A stretch of DNA of 64,000 nucleotides, taken from contig NZ_CP007595.1 in the NCBI RefSeq assembly GCF_000785535.1, positions 1,922,001-1,986,000 of the forward strand, in the 5' to 3' direction. The notes under the pieces are model-generated. The model did no database searches and was not told the origin of the DNA. It worked only from the letters and a program-made list of their open reading frames with translations. This DNA comes from Arthrobacter sp. PAMC 25486. Its GTDB lineage: Bacteria; Actinomycetota; Actinomycetes; Actinomycetales; Micrococcaceae. This document shows, one piece after another, positions 41,830 to 50,677 of the stretch. The stretch's first letter is position 1. Every line of letters begins with the position of its first letter. A program made the position numbers and the translations under genes.

Positions 41830-42453
41830 CTACGCCATGAGGAGGCTGGCCAGGTGTCGGCGGAGCGTGGCCCGGCCCTGTTCCGGCGCGGCCCACGCGG
41901 GCTGGAGCACCATGCGCAGGCTCAAGCCGTCAAGCAGGGCGATGAGCCGCTCGGCCTCATCAACGGGCACCATCCCAGGCACCGCCAGCGGGCTGTCCAT
42001 GAGCGCAAGGAGCACCCTGCCCACGACGGCTCCGGTGGCCCGATAGTCGTCCTGGGCGGCGTCGAGGAGGCCGGCGTTGGTGCGGGCGTCGAGCATGAAC
42101 TCCATGTGGACGACAGCATCCGCACGCCGTGCCTCGTCCAGCGGCAGCAGTTCTTCCAACACCACTGCACATTTTTCCAGCAGATCGTTCCGCTTGGCGG
42201 GCAGCTCCTCCTGTTCAAGCAGTTCAAGGGTGTCGAGCGCACGAAGGTGGATTCGTTCGGAATTGACCCGGAAGGCGAACTCCATAAGTTCAGCCTGATT
42301 GTCGAAATAGTGCCGTACCGACCCCAGTGCCAAGCCCGCCTGAGCAGCCACAGTACGTAGCGAGGCTTGTGTCAGGCCACGTTCGGCAATTACTTCGAAT
42401 ACGGCATCTGCGACGAGCTCACGGCGGTCATCAGCATTTACAATTTTAGGCAC
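41830..42453 (-). CDS. TetR-family transcriptional regulator
   Basis: A 207-residue repressor. The N-terminal HTH spans about residues 10-55 (LVADAVFEVIAERGLTQASL, RTVAAQAGLALGSVRHYFD), and the C-terminal helical ligand domain resembles the BetI-like TetR_C_6 group. Its target is not obvious: the flanking genes are an unknown protein and a small membrane protein. Short inverted repeats upstream (42454-42560) are possible operators but none is convincing. Confidence 0.88.
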   Translation of the reverse strand: MPKIVNADDRRELVADAVFEVIAERGLTQASLRTVAAQAGLALGSVRHYFDNQAELMEFAFRVNSERIHLRALDTLELLEQEELPAKRNDLLEKCAVVLEELLPLDEARRADAVVHMEFMLDARTNAGLLDAAQDDYRATGAVVGRVLLALMDSPLAVPGMVPVDEAERLIALLDGLSLRMVLQPAWAAPEQGRATLRRHLASLLMA

Positions 42454-42688
42454 ACGTCTTTTTTAGCACAGATGTTTCACAAATGAGCAATGACCGGCCT
42501 GAATGCGCATAAAGTCCCACTGCGGGACCACGAAAGCGGGGCCTACCCGCTTAGGCATGGTGCTGAGAACGGGAGAAGCCCGTGCGCTCCCGCGCAGAGG
42601 TCCCCGTCCTGGACGCTGCCCAGGCGATACATTACGGATCCGGTACGCCCCGGGAGGAGGGAGCGTTGGGCAGGGGTGGCGGCTACCG

Positions 42689-42880
42689 CTATTTGTCGGC
42701 CGCGGCGTCCTTCTTCTTGTCCAGGTAGAGCAGCACCAGCAGTGCCGCCATGATCACGAGGGCGCCGATGAAGAACGGCAGAAAAACAGCTTTACCAAGC
42801 AGCACCATGATTCCCAACACCACAACGACGATCGGGAATGCCATGGAGAAGGTGTGCAACAACAACGTCGACATTTTCAT
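42689..42880 (-). CDS. Small two-helix membrane protein
   Basis: A 63-residue hydrophobic protein with two membrane helices (FPIVVVVLGIMVLLGKAVFL and FFIGALVIMAALLVLLYL) and a basic/acidic tail (DKKKDAAADK). ATG start with a second ATG two codons on; the ribosome site is weak. Function unknown. It lies between tetR and gltA on the same strand. Confidence 0.6.
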   Translation of the reverse strand: MKMSTLLLHTFSMAFPIVVVVLGIMVLLGKAVFLPFFIGALVIMAALLVLLYLDKKKDAAADK

Positions 42881-42915
42881 TTTTTTACTTTCGTCCCAGG
42901 TTACGCAAAAGAAAA

Positions 42916-42966
42916 GCGGCGGGTGACTCTCCCAAGGAAAAGTCTCCCGCCGCCGTCGTACTTTGA
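42916..42966 (-). repeat. ACGACGG-type palindrome, copy 2 (degenerate), gltA terminator region
   Basis: GCGGCGGG-TGAC pairs with GTC-TCCCGCCGC, and the right side continues CGTCGTACTTTG, the signature of this repeat family. It begins 9 bp past the gltA stop on the minus strand and ends with an A/T-rich flank, so it may serve as its terminator. Confidence 0.6.
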
Positions 42967-42974
42967 AAAACAGG

Positions 42975-44258
42975 CTAGCGCGAGGGGTACATGCGCTCCG
43001 GCTCGCCGATGTACAGCTGGCGCGGGCGGCCGATCTTGGTCTGCGGGTCCTTCATCATTTCGCGCCACTGGGCAATCCAGCCCGGCAGACGGCCAATGGC
43101 GAACAAGACCGTGAACATCTTCTCCGGGAAGCCCATGGCCTTGTAGATCAGGCCGGTGTAGAAGTCCACGTTCGGGTACAGCTTGCGTGAGATGAAGTAT
43201 TCATCCGTCAGCGCAACTTCTTCCAGACGCATGGCGATGTCGAGGAGTTCGTCGTTGCCGCCGAGCTTCTCCAAGATTTCATGGGCCGTGGCCTTGACGA
43301 TTTTGGCGCGGGGGTCATAGTTCTTGTAGACGCGGTGCCCGAAGCCCATGAGCTTCACACCGTCTTCCTTGTTCTTCACACGCTCCACGAACTTCTCGAC
43401 GGGCTCGCCGCTGTCCTGGATCTGGCGGAGCATGTTCAGCACGGCCTCGTTGGCGCCGCCGTGCAGCGGGCCGAAGAGGGCGTTGATGCCGGCGGAAACC
43501 GAGGCGAACATGTTGGCGTTGGCCGAACCGACCATGCGGACGGTGGAGGTGGAGCAGTTCTGTTCGTGGTCCGCGTGCAGGATCAGCAGCAGGTCAAGGG
43601 CCTTGACTACCACCGGGTCCAGCTCGTAATGCTCGGCCGGTACGCCAAAGCTCAGGCGCAGATAGTTCTCCACCAGGTTCATGGAGTTGTCCGGGTACAG
43701 CATGGGCTGGCCGATGGACTTCTTGTGCGCGTAGGCGGCAAGGACGGGCATCTTGGCCAGGAGGCGGATGGTGGCCATTTCGACCTGCTCGTCGTCGAAC
43801 GGGTCCAGGGAGTCCTGGTAGAACGTGGACAGCGCCGAGACGGCCGAGGAGAGCACCGGCATGGGGTGTGCGTCGCGGGGGAAGCCGCCAAAGAAGCCTT
43901 TAAGGTCTTCGTGCAGCATCGTGTGGCGGCGGATGCGCTGATCAAACGCGTCCAGTTCTGCGGCGGTGGGCAGGTTGCCGTAGATCAGCAGGAAGGACAC
44001 TTCCAGGAAGCTGGAGTGCTCAGCCAGCTCCTCGATGGGGTATCCGCGGTAGCGCAGGATGCCCGCATCGCCATCAATGAAGGTGATGGCGGAGGAAGTG
44101 GCAGCGGTGTTCACGAAGCCGGGGTCATAGGCGACCGCGCCGGTGGTCTTCAGGAGCTTGGAAACGTCATATCCGGCGTTGCCTTCTACTGCTTCAAGGC
44201 GCGGAAGTTCTAGTTCTCCGCCGTCGTAGCGCAGCGATGCGCTCGTGGAATCAGTCAT
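42975..44258 (-). CDS. gltA: Citrate synthase
   Basis: TCA-cycle enzyme joining acetyl-CoA and oxaloacetate (427 aa, the length of the hexameric type II enzymes). Catalytic residues are visible in LHADHEQNCSTSTVRM (His) and LMGFGHRVYKNYDPRA (His, Arg) and near the end in FYTGLIYKAMGFP (Asp region). The ATG start precedes a short leader (MTDSTSASLRYDGGELELP). The 210-bp gap upstream must hold its promoter; I see no clear operator there. Confidence 0.97.
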   Translation of the reverse strand: MTDSTSASLRYDGGELELPRLEAVEGNAGYDVSKLLKTTGAVAYDPGFVNTAATSSAITFIDGDAGILRYRGYPIEELAEHSSFLEVSFLLIYGNLPTAAELDAFDQRIRRHTMLHEDLKGFFGGFPRDAHPMPVLSSAVSALSTFYQDSLDPFDDEQVEMATIRLLAKMPVLAAYAHKKSIGQPMLYPDNSMNLVENYLRLSFGVPAEHYELDPVVVKALDLLLILHADHEQNCSTSTVRMVGSANANMFASVSAGINALFGPLHGGANEAVLNMLRQIQDSGEPVEKFVERVKNKEDGVKLMGFGHRVYKNYDPRAKIVKATAHEILEKLGGNDELLDIAMRLEEVALTDEYFISRKLYPNVDFYTGLIYKAMGFPEKMFTVLFAIGRLPGWIAQWREMMKDPQTKIGRPRQLYIGEPERMYPSR

Positions 44259-44471
44259 GGAGTCCCCTTCATGAGGTTGCCTTCGAAAGGCGTGGTTGGT
44301 TCAATGCACGTTTTCTATTCCGCGGGACACCCGCGCACGTGAGGAAATTCGAAAGAAAACTTAAAGCACATGATGCGTCCGGTGACCTAGACGGTTACCT
44401 ACGAAACTACCGCTTTAAGGGCCTGCAACACTAATCCAGAATGGTGCACAGGGCGCTTTTGCGCGAAAACG

Positions 44472-45641
44472 TTATGATTTTGCGCCCAGCTGCCCGCCCA
44501 GCCGCTGGACGGCGGCAGCAATCCGTTCATCACTTCCGGTCAGGGCAACACGGATAAAACCGTTGCCGGCTTCCCCGTAAAAGGTGCCCGGGCCTGCCAG
44601 AATACCCAGCTCCGCGAACCGGCCGATCGTGGTCCAGGTGTCCTCGCCGGCCGTGCACCACAGGTACAGTCCGGCCTCTGAATGGTGGATCGTGAGCCCA
44701 AAACCCTCCAACGCCGGAACGAGCATTTCCCGGCGGCGGCGGTACAGTGCCTTCTGCGCCTGAACATGTGTGTCATCGCCCAAGGCCACGCGCATGGCCT
44801 CCTGCACGGGGTGTGGCACGATCATGCCCGCATGCTTGCGGCTGTTGACCAGGCTCGCCACGAGGGCGCTGTCACCGGCAACAAACGCCGCACGGTAGCC
44901 TGCCACATTGGACTGCTTGCTCAGCGAATAAATGGCCAGCAGGCCCTCGTTAGAGCCGCCCGACACGCGCGGGTCAAGGACGCTGGGCACGGCCTCCCCG
45001 CCATTTTCAACGTCCCACTCCCCCCAGCCCAGCTCGCCGTAGCATTCATCGGAAGCCACGACGGCGCCAATCTCCCGCGCCGCTGCAACCAGCGCAGCGA
45101 GCTCGGAGACACCGCGCACAATGCCGGTGGGGTTGCCTGGGGAGTTGACCCAGACCAGCCGCACCTTGGCGAGGGTCCCGGCGTCGAGCTCGTCCAGGGA
45201 ATCCGCGGCAACCGAGGTGGCCCCGGCAAAAACGGCGCCCATGTCATAGGTGGGGTAGGCAACGCGGGGCCGCACCACCACATCGCCGACGCCCAGACCC
45301 AACAGCAGCGGCAGCCAGGCAACAAGCTCTTTGGAACCCACAGTGGGCATGACATCGACCGGGGAGAGCCCGGGAACGTTGCGGCGCCGGGCAAACCAGT
45401 CCACAACCGCCTGGCGCAGGGCCGGGGTGCCGTGGGTGGTGGGGTATCCCGGCGCATCCGCAGCAGCCTTCAGCGCATCCTGGATCAGCGCCGGCGTGGG
45501 GTCCACGGGCGTGCCGATGGACAGGTTCACAACACCGTCGGGATGCTTGGCGGCGGTGGCCAAGTACGGCGCCAGCGCCTCCCACGGGTACTCGGGAAGC
45601 TGCAGGCCAAAGGGTTTGCCGTTGGCAGGGGCCAATGTCAT
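44472..45641 (-). CDS. dapC: N-succinyldiaminopimelate aminotransferase
   Basis: PLP aminotransferase of fold type I (389 aa) for the succinylase lysine pathway. The N-terminal block YPWEALAPYLATAAKHPDGV, the substrate-region GYPTTHGTPALRQAVVDW, VNSPGNPTG and the PLP-binding lysine in IYSLSKQSNVAGYRA are seen. Assignment as DapC rests on position directly after the ferredoxin gene (9 bp), the actinobacterial fdxC-dapC arrangement of Rv1177-Rv1178, and on dapD/dapE nearby. Confidence 0.9.
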   Translation of the reverse strand: MTLAPANGKPFGLQLPEYPWEALAPYLATAAKHPDGVVNLSIGTPVDPTPALIQDALKAAADAPGYPTTHGTPALRQAVVDWFARRRNVPGLSPVDVMPTVGSKELVAWLPLLLGLGVGDVVVRPRVAYPTYDMGAVFAGATSVAADSLDELDAGTLAKVRLVWVNSPGNPTGIVRGVSELAALVAAAREIGAVVASDECYGELGWGEWDVENGGEAVPSVLDPRVSGGSNEGLLAIYSLSKQSNVAGYRAAFVAGDSALVASLVNSRKHAGMIVPHPVQEAMRVALGDDTHVQAQKALYRRRREMLVPALEGFGLTIHHSEAGLYLWCTAGEDTWTTIGRFAELGILAGPGTFYGEAGNGFIRVALTGSDERIAAAVQRLGGQLGAKS

Positions 45642-45650
45642 GGGATGCGA

Positions 45651-45974
45651 TCAGTCCTGGTTCTGCGGCGGGAGCGCGGCAATGATGGGGTGGTCGGTGT
45701 GCGTGTTGCCGACCTTGGCTGCACCGCCCGGGGAACCCAAAACGTCGAAGAATTCAACGTTGGCCTTGTAGTATTCGGCCCACTCTTCCGGGGTGTCATC
45801 CTCGTAGTAGATCGCCTCAACGGGGCACACAGGTTCGCAGGCGCCACAGTCAACGCATTCGTCCGGGTGGATGTAGAGCGCGCGTTCACCCTCGTAGATG
45901 CAATCAACAGGGCACTCCTCAACACATGCCTTGTCCTTGACATCCACGCACGGCTGCGCAATTACGTACGTCAC
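45651..45974 (-). CDS. fdxA: Seven-iron ferredoxin
   Basis: A 107-residue electron carrier. Cluster-binding cysteines occur in CVDVKDKACVEECPVDCIYEG (the [3Fe-4S]-type spacing in the first half) and CVDCGACEPVCPVEAI ([4Fe-4S]), giving the FdxA/FdxC pattern. The long acidic C-terminal tail (DDTPEEWAEYYKANVEFFD) is typical. The GTG at 45974 gives the family start MTYVIAQPCVDV. Co-transcribed with dapC. Confidence 0.95.
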   Translation of the reverse strand: MTYVIAQPCVDVKDKACVEECPVDCIYEGERALYIHPDECVDCGACEPVCPVEAIYYEDDTPEEWAEYYKANVEFFDVLGSPGGAAKVGNTHTDHPIIAALPPQNQD

Positions 45975-46084
45975 GAACCCCAACCTTCCTTACAAGTCCA
46001 ATGTCCGGCACAAATCGCCACCGGCATTCCCATTATCCATCAACGCCGCCGCCCCCGCACCTCACCGAGACTTAGTATGAAGTG

Positions 46085-46318
46085 ATGAACACTGCATTGG
46101 AGCGACTCACGCAGCTTCCCCTCGGCACACGCTTGGTGGTCCGCCACAGGATCGACGGCGGCCTGACCGACGCTCTCGGCGAGCTCACCTCCCGCGATGG
46201 CCTGAGCTGCACCATCACCACCCGCACCGGTCCCGTCACGATTAAGTTCGACGACGTCCAGCTCGCCAAGGCGGTTCCCCCGCCCCCGGCGCCGCGGGCG
46301 CGGCGGGTCCAGCCGTAA
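46085..46318 (+). CDS. Stand-alone SH3-like domain as found at the N-terminus of Rv0428c-type acetyltransferases
   Basis: A 77-residue basic protein: LPLGTRLVVRHRIDGGLTDA, LGELTSRDGL, VTIKFDDVQLAKAVPPPPAP. This is the small SH3-like barrel that normally precedes a GNAT acetyltransferase domain in the cg3035/Rv0428c group; here the frame stops after it and no GNAT domain follows on this strand. Start ATG 46085 (GTG 46082 possible). Function unknown. Confidence 0.7.
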   Translation: MNTALERLTQLPLGTRLVVRHRIDGGLTDALGELTSRDGLSCTITTRTGPVTIKFDDVQLAKAVPPPPAPRARRVQP

Positions 46319-46335
46319 GGTGCGGCGGTTGCGGC

Positions 46336-46782
46336 CTATTGCCGCTTGATGTTGATCTTGATGCGCAGCAGGCGCCACACGGCAAGCGCCACCAGCGGCG
46401 TCACCACGGCGATCCCGTACAGCCAGACCCGTCCCTGCACGTTGTCAAAGATCAAGCCAAACGTACTCAACTGCAGGGACAGCAAGCCTGCCGTTGCATA
46501 TGCGGCGGCACCGCACCAAACCACGGCCCAGGAACTTCTGCTCCACAGTCCCACAAACATGCTCACGGCCGCCAACAACAGCAGGGCCAGCCCCGCACCG
46601 TAGGGAATCGCCGCGGTGCCAACATATATTGTGTGCCCGTGCAGGGACGTGCCAAGCAGCCCGGCACCAACTCCTGCACCCATGGCTGCGGCCGTGACAG
46701 CCCACTGTCGCGGTTTGGGAAGCTGTGTGCGGTGTTCCGGGGCTGCACCTGCCAGGTTGTCTCCGGCGTCGGGATCCGTCAC
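46336..46782 (-). CDS. Four-helix membrane protein coupled to mshB
   Basis: A 148-residue protein with four predicted membrane helices and a polar N-terminal ~30 residues. The helices include IPYGAGLALLLLAAVSMFVG and WLYGIAVVTPLVALAVWRLL. Its GTG start overlaps the mshB stop (GTGA), so it is translated with mshB. The family occurs next to mshB in many Actinobacteria (the Rv1171 position), but its role is unknown. Confidence 0.75.
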   Translation of the reverse strand: MTDPDAGDNLAGAAPEHRTQLPKPRQWAVTAAAMGAGVGAGLLGTSLHGHTIYVGTAAIPYGAGLALLLLAAVSMFVGLWSRSSWAVVWCGAAAYATAGLLSLQLSTFGLIFDNVQGRVWLYGIAVVTPLVALAVWRLLRIKINIKRQ

Positions 46783-47723
46783 GGGGAGTCCGCACCGTTT
46801 CCGTAAATGATGCCAGCATCCAGCTGCGTGAACTCCTCAACTACGTTGATGTCCCGCCAGACCTGGTCCGAAAGCGCATAGCGCCCCCCGTCCACCACGA
46901 TCTGGGTTTGGTGGGCGCGCATGGCCGCTGTTTTGGCGGCGAGGTCCCCGGCCACGGCAATCCGTGGCGCACCATCGTCAAGCGGTCGTTCCGGGCGGTC
47001 GCTGACAATGGTGTAGACGGCCGGGACCTTCCAGCCGGTCGCCACGGGTGCCGGCTCTCCCGGCCTTGCGGCGGCGGGTCCGGCCGCCCGGGCTTGGCGC
47101 AAGGCCGTCACGGTCAGTTCATGGGCACCGATGTGGTCGGGGTGGCCGTAGCCGCCGTCGGAGGCATAGGTGACCACCACGTCCGGGCGCAGGTCCCGGA
47201 TGGCTTGTGCCAACAGTCCCGCCGTCTCCGCCAAGGGGGCCCGGGAGAACGATCCCGGCAGCACGGTTGAGGCTGCAGTGGCACGGCCGTCGTTCCCCCA
47301 CTGCATGCCTGAGTCACGGAACACCACGGGTCCGGCAGTCGGGGCGGTGGCCCCCTGTCCCAGCCAGATCTGCTCATGCACGCCAAGGGCCGCCAGTGCG
47401 CTGGCCAATTCATGTTCCCGTTGCACGGCAAGCCCGGCCCCGGGTGACGCTGCGTGCCCGGGGAGGTGCCCGCCGTCGTCCTTGGTTTCCGGGAACGGCA
47501 CGGGCGGCAGGTCTGCAGCCTTCACTTCAAGGTGCGCGAGTTCAGGCGGGATGACCTCCCCCAGCTCGCCGCGGGTGCACGTCACCAGGACTACGCGGGT
47601 TCCTGCACCGGCCGCGGCGGCCATGGTGGCGCCGGTGGCAATGGTCTCATCGTCGGGGTGTGCGTGGACAAGGAGCAAGGTGGTGCCGGGTCCGGTGCCC
47701 GGCAGAGTGCTAAATGTTTCCAT
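46779..47723 (-). CDS. mshB: Mycothiol biosynthesis deacetylase MshB
   Basis: Zinc deacetylase (314 aa) that removes acetate from GlcNAc-inositol, the second committed step of mycothiol synthesis. The LmbE/PIG-L motifs are LLLVHAHPDDETIATGATMA (His and Asp/Glu ligands, catalytic Asp) and YGHPDHIGAHELTVTAL (third zinc His). The ATG at 47723 gives the usual short leader; the open frame reaches 47795. Mycothiol is restricted to Actinobacteria, which helps place the organism. Confidence 0.94.
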   Translation of the reverse strand: METFSTLPGTGPGTTLLLVHAHPDDETIATGATMAAAAGAGTRVVLVTCTRGELGEVIPPELAHLEVKAADLPPVPFPETKDDGGHLPGHAASPGAGLAVQREHELASALAALGVHEQIWLGQGATAPTAGPVVFRDSGMQWGNDGRATAASTVLPGSFSRAPLAETAGLLAQAIRDLRPDVVVTYASDGGYGHPDHIGAHELTVTALRQARAAGPAAARPGEPAPVATGWKVPAVYTIVSDRPERPLDDGAPRIAVAGDLAAKTAAMRAHQTQIVVDGGRYALSDQVWRDINVVEEFTQLDAGIIYGNGADSP

Positions 47724-47782
47724 GCCTTCCAATCTACTCGCAAGCGCTGCCGCCACCCCAATGATGGCCGGGAAATAGCGGG

Positions 47783-47817
47783 GGCCGGCACACACGGGTG
47801 ATCCGCATGTGCCGGCC
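47783..47817 (-). terminator. Hairpin downstream of the dpp operon
   Basis: 10-bp stem GGCCGGCACA / TGTGCCGGCC with a 15-nt loop, about 30 bp after the stop of the ATPase gene. No U-run follows on the minus strand, so strength as a terminator is uncertain. Confidence 0.55.
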
Positions 47818-47846
47818 CTACCGTGCCGTGGCGCCTAGCCCTGCTG

Positions 47847-49655
47847 TTAGACCAGCAGCGTGGCGCCGGGTATCGCGTTGAGCAGTTCCTGCGTGTAGAC
47901 CTGCTTGGGGTTGCTGAAGACCTCATCCGTGGATGCGGCCTCCACGACGCGGCCATGCTGCATCACGGTGACGTGGTCGGCGATCTGGCGGACCACGGCG
48001 AGGTCGTGCGTGATGAACAGGTACGTCAGGCCAAGGTCCTCCTGCAGCTGGTTGAGCAGGTTCAGCACCTGTGCCTGCACCAACACGTCCAGTGCGGACA
48101 CGGCCTCGTCACAGATGATCACATCCGGGTTCAGGGCCAGTGCACGCGCGATGGCGATACGCTGGCGCTGGCCGCCGGAGAGTTCGTTGGGGAAGCGCTG
48201 CATGCTTGAAGACGGCATGGAAACCTGGTCCAACAGCTCGCGCACCTTCTTCTCCCGGGACTTGGAATCGCCGATCTTGTGGATCTTCAGCGGCTCCTCG
48301 ATGGTCCGGTAGATGTTGAACATGGGGTCCAACGAACCGTAGGGGTCCTGGAAGATCGGCTGCACGCGCCGGCGGAAGTCAAACAGCGTCTTCCCCTTGA
48401 GCGTGTTGACCTCCACCCCGTCGAACAGGATGCTTCCCTCGGTGGGCGCGAGCAGGCTCAGGGCCATCTGCGCCACCGTGGACTTGCCGGAACCGGACTC
48501 GCCCACAATCGCCATGGTGGTTCCGCGCGGCACGGAGAACGAGACATCGTCCACCGCCTTGAAGTCCGTGGACTTGCCGAGCGCGCCGCGGAGCTTGAAC
48601 GTCTTGGTGAGGTTCTTGATCTCCAGGATGGTCTCGCCTGCCTGGGCACCCTTGCGTGCGGCTGCCTTGGCCTCGGCAGGCTTCGCTGCCGCTGCCGGGA
48701 TGGACGACGGCGAGTGCCCGACTTCCGTGGGTGCCACGGCGTCCGCTGGCGTGTCGAGTTCGGCCACGGCCTCCGCAAGCGCATCCTTGGCCTTCTGCGA
48801 CTGCAGGCGGCGGGACGCCAGGGACGGTGCCGAGTTCACCAGGCGCTGGGTGTAGGGGTGCTGCGGGTTGCGCAGGATTTCCAGCGCGGGCCCCGATTCA
48901 ACCACCTGGCCCTTGTACATGACCACAAGCTTTTCGGCACGCTCGGCGGCGAGGCCGAGGTCGTGCGTAATGAGGAGCACGGCCGTGCCCAGCTCGGTGG
49001 TCATGCGGTCCAGGTGGTCCAGGATCTGCCGCTGGACGGTAACGTCCAGGGCGGAGGTGGGCTCGTCCGCGATGAGCAGGCGCGGCCGGCAGGCCAGCCC
49101 AATCGCGATCAAGGCGCGCTGGCGCATGCCACCGGAGAACTCGTGCGGGTACTGCTTGGCACGGTTTACCGCATCGGGCAGGCCTGCCTCGGTCAGCACT
49201 TCGGCCACGCGTTCCTTGGAGTTGGCACCGGCCAGGCCGTTGGCCTTGAGCGTCTCCTTGACCTGGAAGCCGATCTTCCACACCGGGTTCAGGTTGGACA
49301 TGGGGTCCTGGGGAACCATGCCGATGGAGTTTCCACGCAGTTCGATGATGCGCTTGTCGCTGGCGTTGGTGATGTCTTCGCCGTCAAAGATGATTTGGCC
49401 GCCGCTGACACCTCCATTGCTGGGGAGCAGGCCGATGGCGGCAAGCGCCGTCGTTGACTTTCCGGAGCCGGACTCGCCCACAATGGCCACAGTCTCGCCG
49501 GGCATGATCGTCAGGTGTGCGTTGCGCACAGCGTTGACGGGGCCGTTGGAGGTTTGAAAGGTGATGGCCAGGTCGCGGATTTCCAGCAGCGGCTGTGTGG
49601 CGCTGCCGGAAGTGTTGGCTCCCTGCCCCGCTTCATGATTGGACATGGTGGTCAC
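47847..49655 (-). CDS. Peptide ABC importer, fused double ATPase (DppD-DppF)
   Basis: A 602-residue protein with two complete ABC ATPase domains joined by an Ala/Pro-rich linker (about 270-340). Each has a Walker A GESGSGKST, signatures FSGGMRQRALIAIGL and LSGGQRQRIAIARAL, and Walker [13 protein letters not shown] and VIICDEAVSALD. Each is followed by the oligopeptide-transporter C-terminal motif (HPYTQRLV; VYTQELLNAIPG). It would energise the DppB/DppC channel. Start GTG 49655 overlaps the dppC stop (GTGA); ATG 49646 is an alternative. Confidence 0.93.
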   Translation of the reverse strand: MTTMSNHEAGQGANTSGSATQPLLEIRDLAITFQTSNGPVNAVRNAHLTIMPGETVAIVGESGSGKSTTALAAIGLLPSNGGVSGGQIIFDGEDITNASDKRIIELRGNSIGMVPQDPMSNLNPVWKIGFQVKETLKANGLAGANSKERVAEVLTEAGLPDAVNRAKQYPHEFSGGMRQRALIAIGLACRPRLLIADEPTSALDVTVQRQILDHLDRMTTELGTAVLLITHDLGLAAERAEKLVVMYKGQVVESGPALEILRNPQHPYTQRLVNSAPSLASRRLQSQKAKDALAEAVAELDTPADAVAPTEVGHSPSSIPAAAAKPAEAKAAARKGAQAGETILEIKNLTKTFKLRGALGKSTDFKAVDDVSFSVPRGTTMAIVGESGSGKSTVAQMALSLLAPTEGSILFDGVEVNTLKGKTLFDFRRRVQPIFQDPYGSLDPMFNIYRTIEEPLKIHKIGDSKSREKKVRELLDQVSMPSSSMQRFPNELSGGQRQRIAIARALALNPDVIICDEAVSALDVLVQAQVLNLLNQLQEDLGLTYLFITHDLAVVRQIADHVTVMQHGRVVEAASTDEVFSNPKQVYTQELLNAIPGATLLV

Positions 49656-50677
49656 CGCTTCCTTGCTTTGGGATCGAGGGCGTCACGCAGGGCGTCACCG
49701 AGCATGATGAAGCTCAACACCGTAATGGACAGTGCAATGGCAGGCCAGAGAAGCACGCCCGGGTTGTTGCGCACCTGTGACTGTGCGGCGGCAATGTCAT
49801 TGCCCCAGGACATAACGGAGAAGGGCAGGCCAATGCCCAGGAAGGACAGTGTTGCCTCAGCAACGATGAACGTACCGAGGGAGATGCTGGCCACGACGAT
49901 GATCGGGGCGAGGGAGTTCGGCAGCACGTGCCTGAGCAATGCCCGGAACGGGGAGAGACCCAATGCCTTGGAGGCCGTGACGAAGTCCGCGTTGCGGTTC
50001 TCAATGACGGCTCCGCGGGTGATGCGGGCAATCTGCGGCCAGCCAAAGACCACCAGGGCAGTCACGACGGTCCAGACACTCTTGTTGTCCCGAAATGCCG
50101 GCAACTGGTTGATGATGATGGCACCCAGGATCAATGGCAGGGCAAAGAAAACATCCGTCAGGCGGGCCAGGATGATGTCCAGCCAACCGCCGTAGTAGCC
50201 GGCCAAGGCACCCATGGTGCCGCCGATGACGAGCACGCCGATCGTGGTGAACACTCCCACCATCAGGGACGCCCTGGTGCCGTAGATCATGCGTGCGTAA
50301 ACGTCACAGCCCTGCAGCGTGAACCCCAAAGGGTGGCCGGAACGTGCGGGTTCGGCCGAGTCGGCCAAGTTGCACGAGGTTGCCGGGTCCCTTGGATCGA
50401 TGCCGGAGAACCAGCCGGGGAAGATCGCCACAACCAGCACGGCCAGGATCAGCAACGCAGAAATGATGAACAGCGGCTGGCGGCGCAGGTTGCGCCACGC
50501 GTCAGCCCACAGGCTCAGGGGCGCTGCACTTTCGTCGACATTGTCAATCGCGGCGAGAGGGGTCTCCTCCAGCGGTGCCACGAAGTGCTCAATGTGGTGG
50601 CGGGATATTTTTCCCTGGCGGGTGGCTGGGGTTGCAGCGGCGGCCAGGTCTTTATCGGGAGTCAGGTTCTCAGACAT
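49652..50677 (-). CDS. dppC: Peptide ABC importer, permease DppC
   Basis: A 341-residue permease with the extended cytoplasmic N-terminus and six helices of DppC/OppC. Markers are SLWADAWRNLRRQPLFIIS, HPLGFTLQGCDVYARMIYGTR and the EAA loop SKALGLSPFRALLRHVLPNS. The ATG at 50677 overlaps dppB by 8 bp. Substrate presumably di- or oligopeptides. Confidence 0.93.
   Translation of the reverse strand: MSENLTPDKDLAAAATPATRQGKISRHHIEHFVAPLEETPLAAIDNVDESAAPLSLWADAWRNLRRQPLFIISALLILAVLVVAIFPGWFSGIDPRDPATSCNLADSAEPARSGHPLGFTLQGCDVYARMIYGTRASLMVGVFTTIGVLVIGGTMGALAGYYGGWLDIILARLTDVFFALPLILGAIIINQLPAFRDNKSVWTVVTALVVFGWPQIARITRGAVIENRNADFVTASKALGLSPFRALLRHVLPNSLAPIIVVASISLGTFIVAEATLSFLGIGLPFSVMSWGNDIAAAQSQVRNNPGVLLWPAIALSITVLSFIMLGDALRDALDPKARKR

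Noticed and set aside
44237..44434. 65-codon plus-strand frame in the gltA promoter region
   Set aside because: Starts within gltA on the other strand, basic low-quality translation, no ribosome site; more likely promoter sequence.
48279..49457. 392-codon plus-strand frame
   Set aside because: Antisense to the fused ATPase gene; the ABC motifs on the other strand settle the matter.
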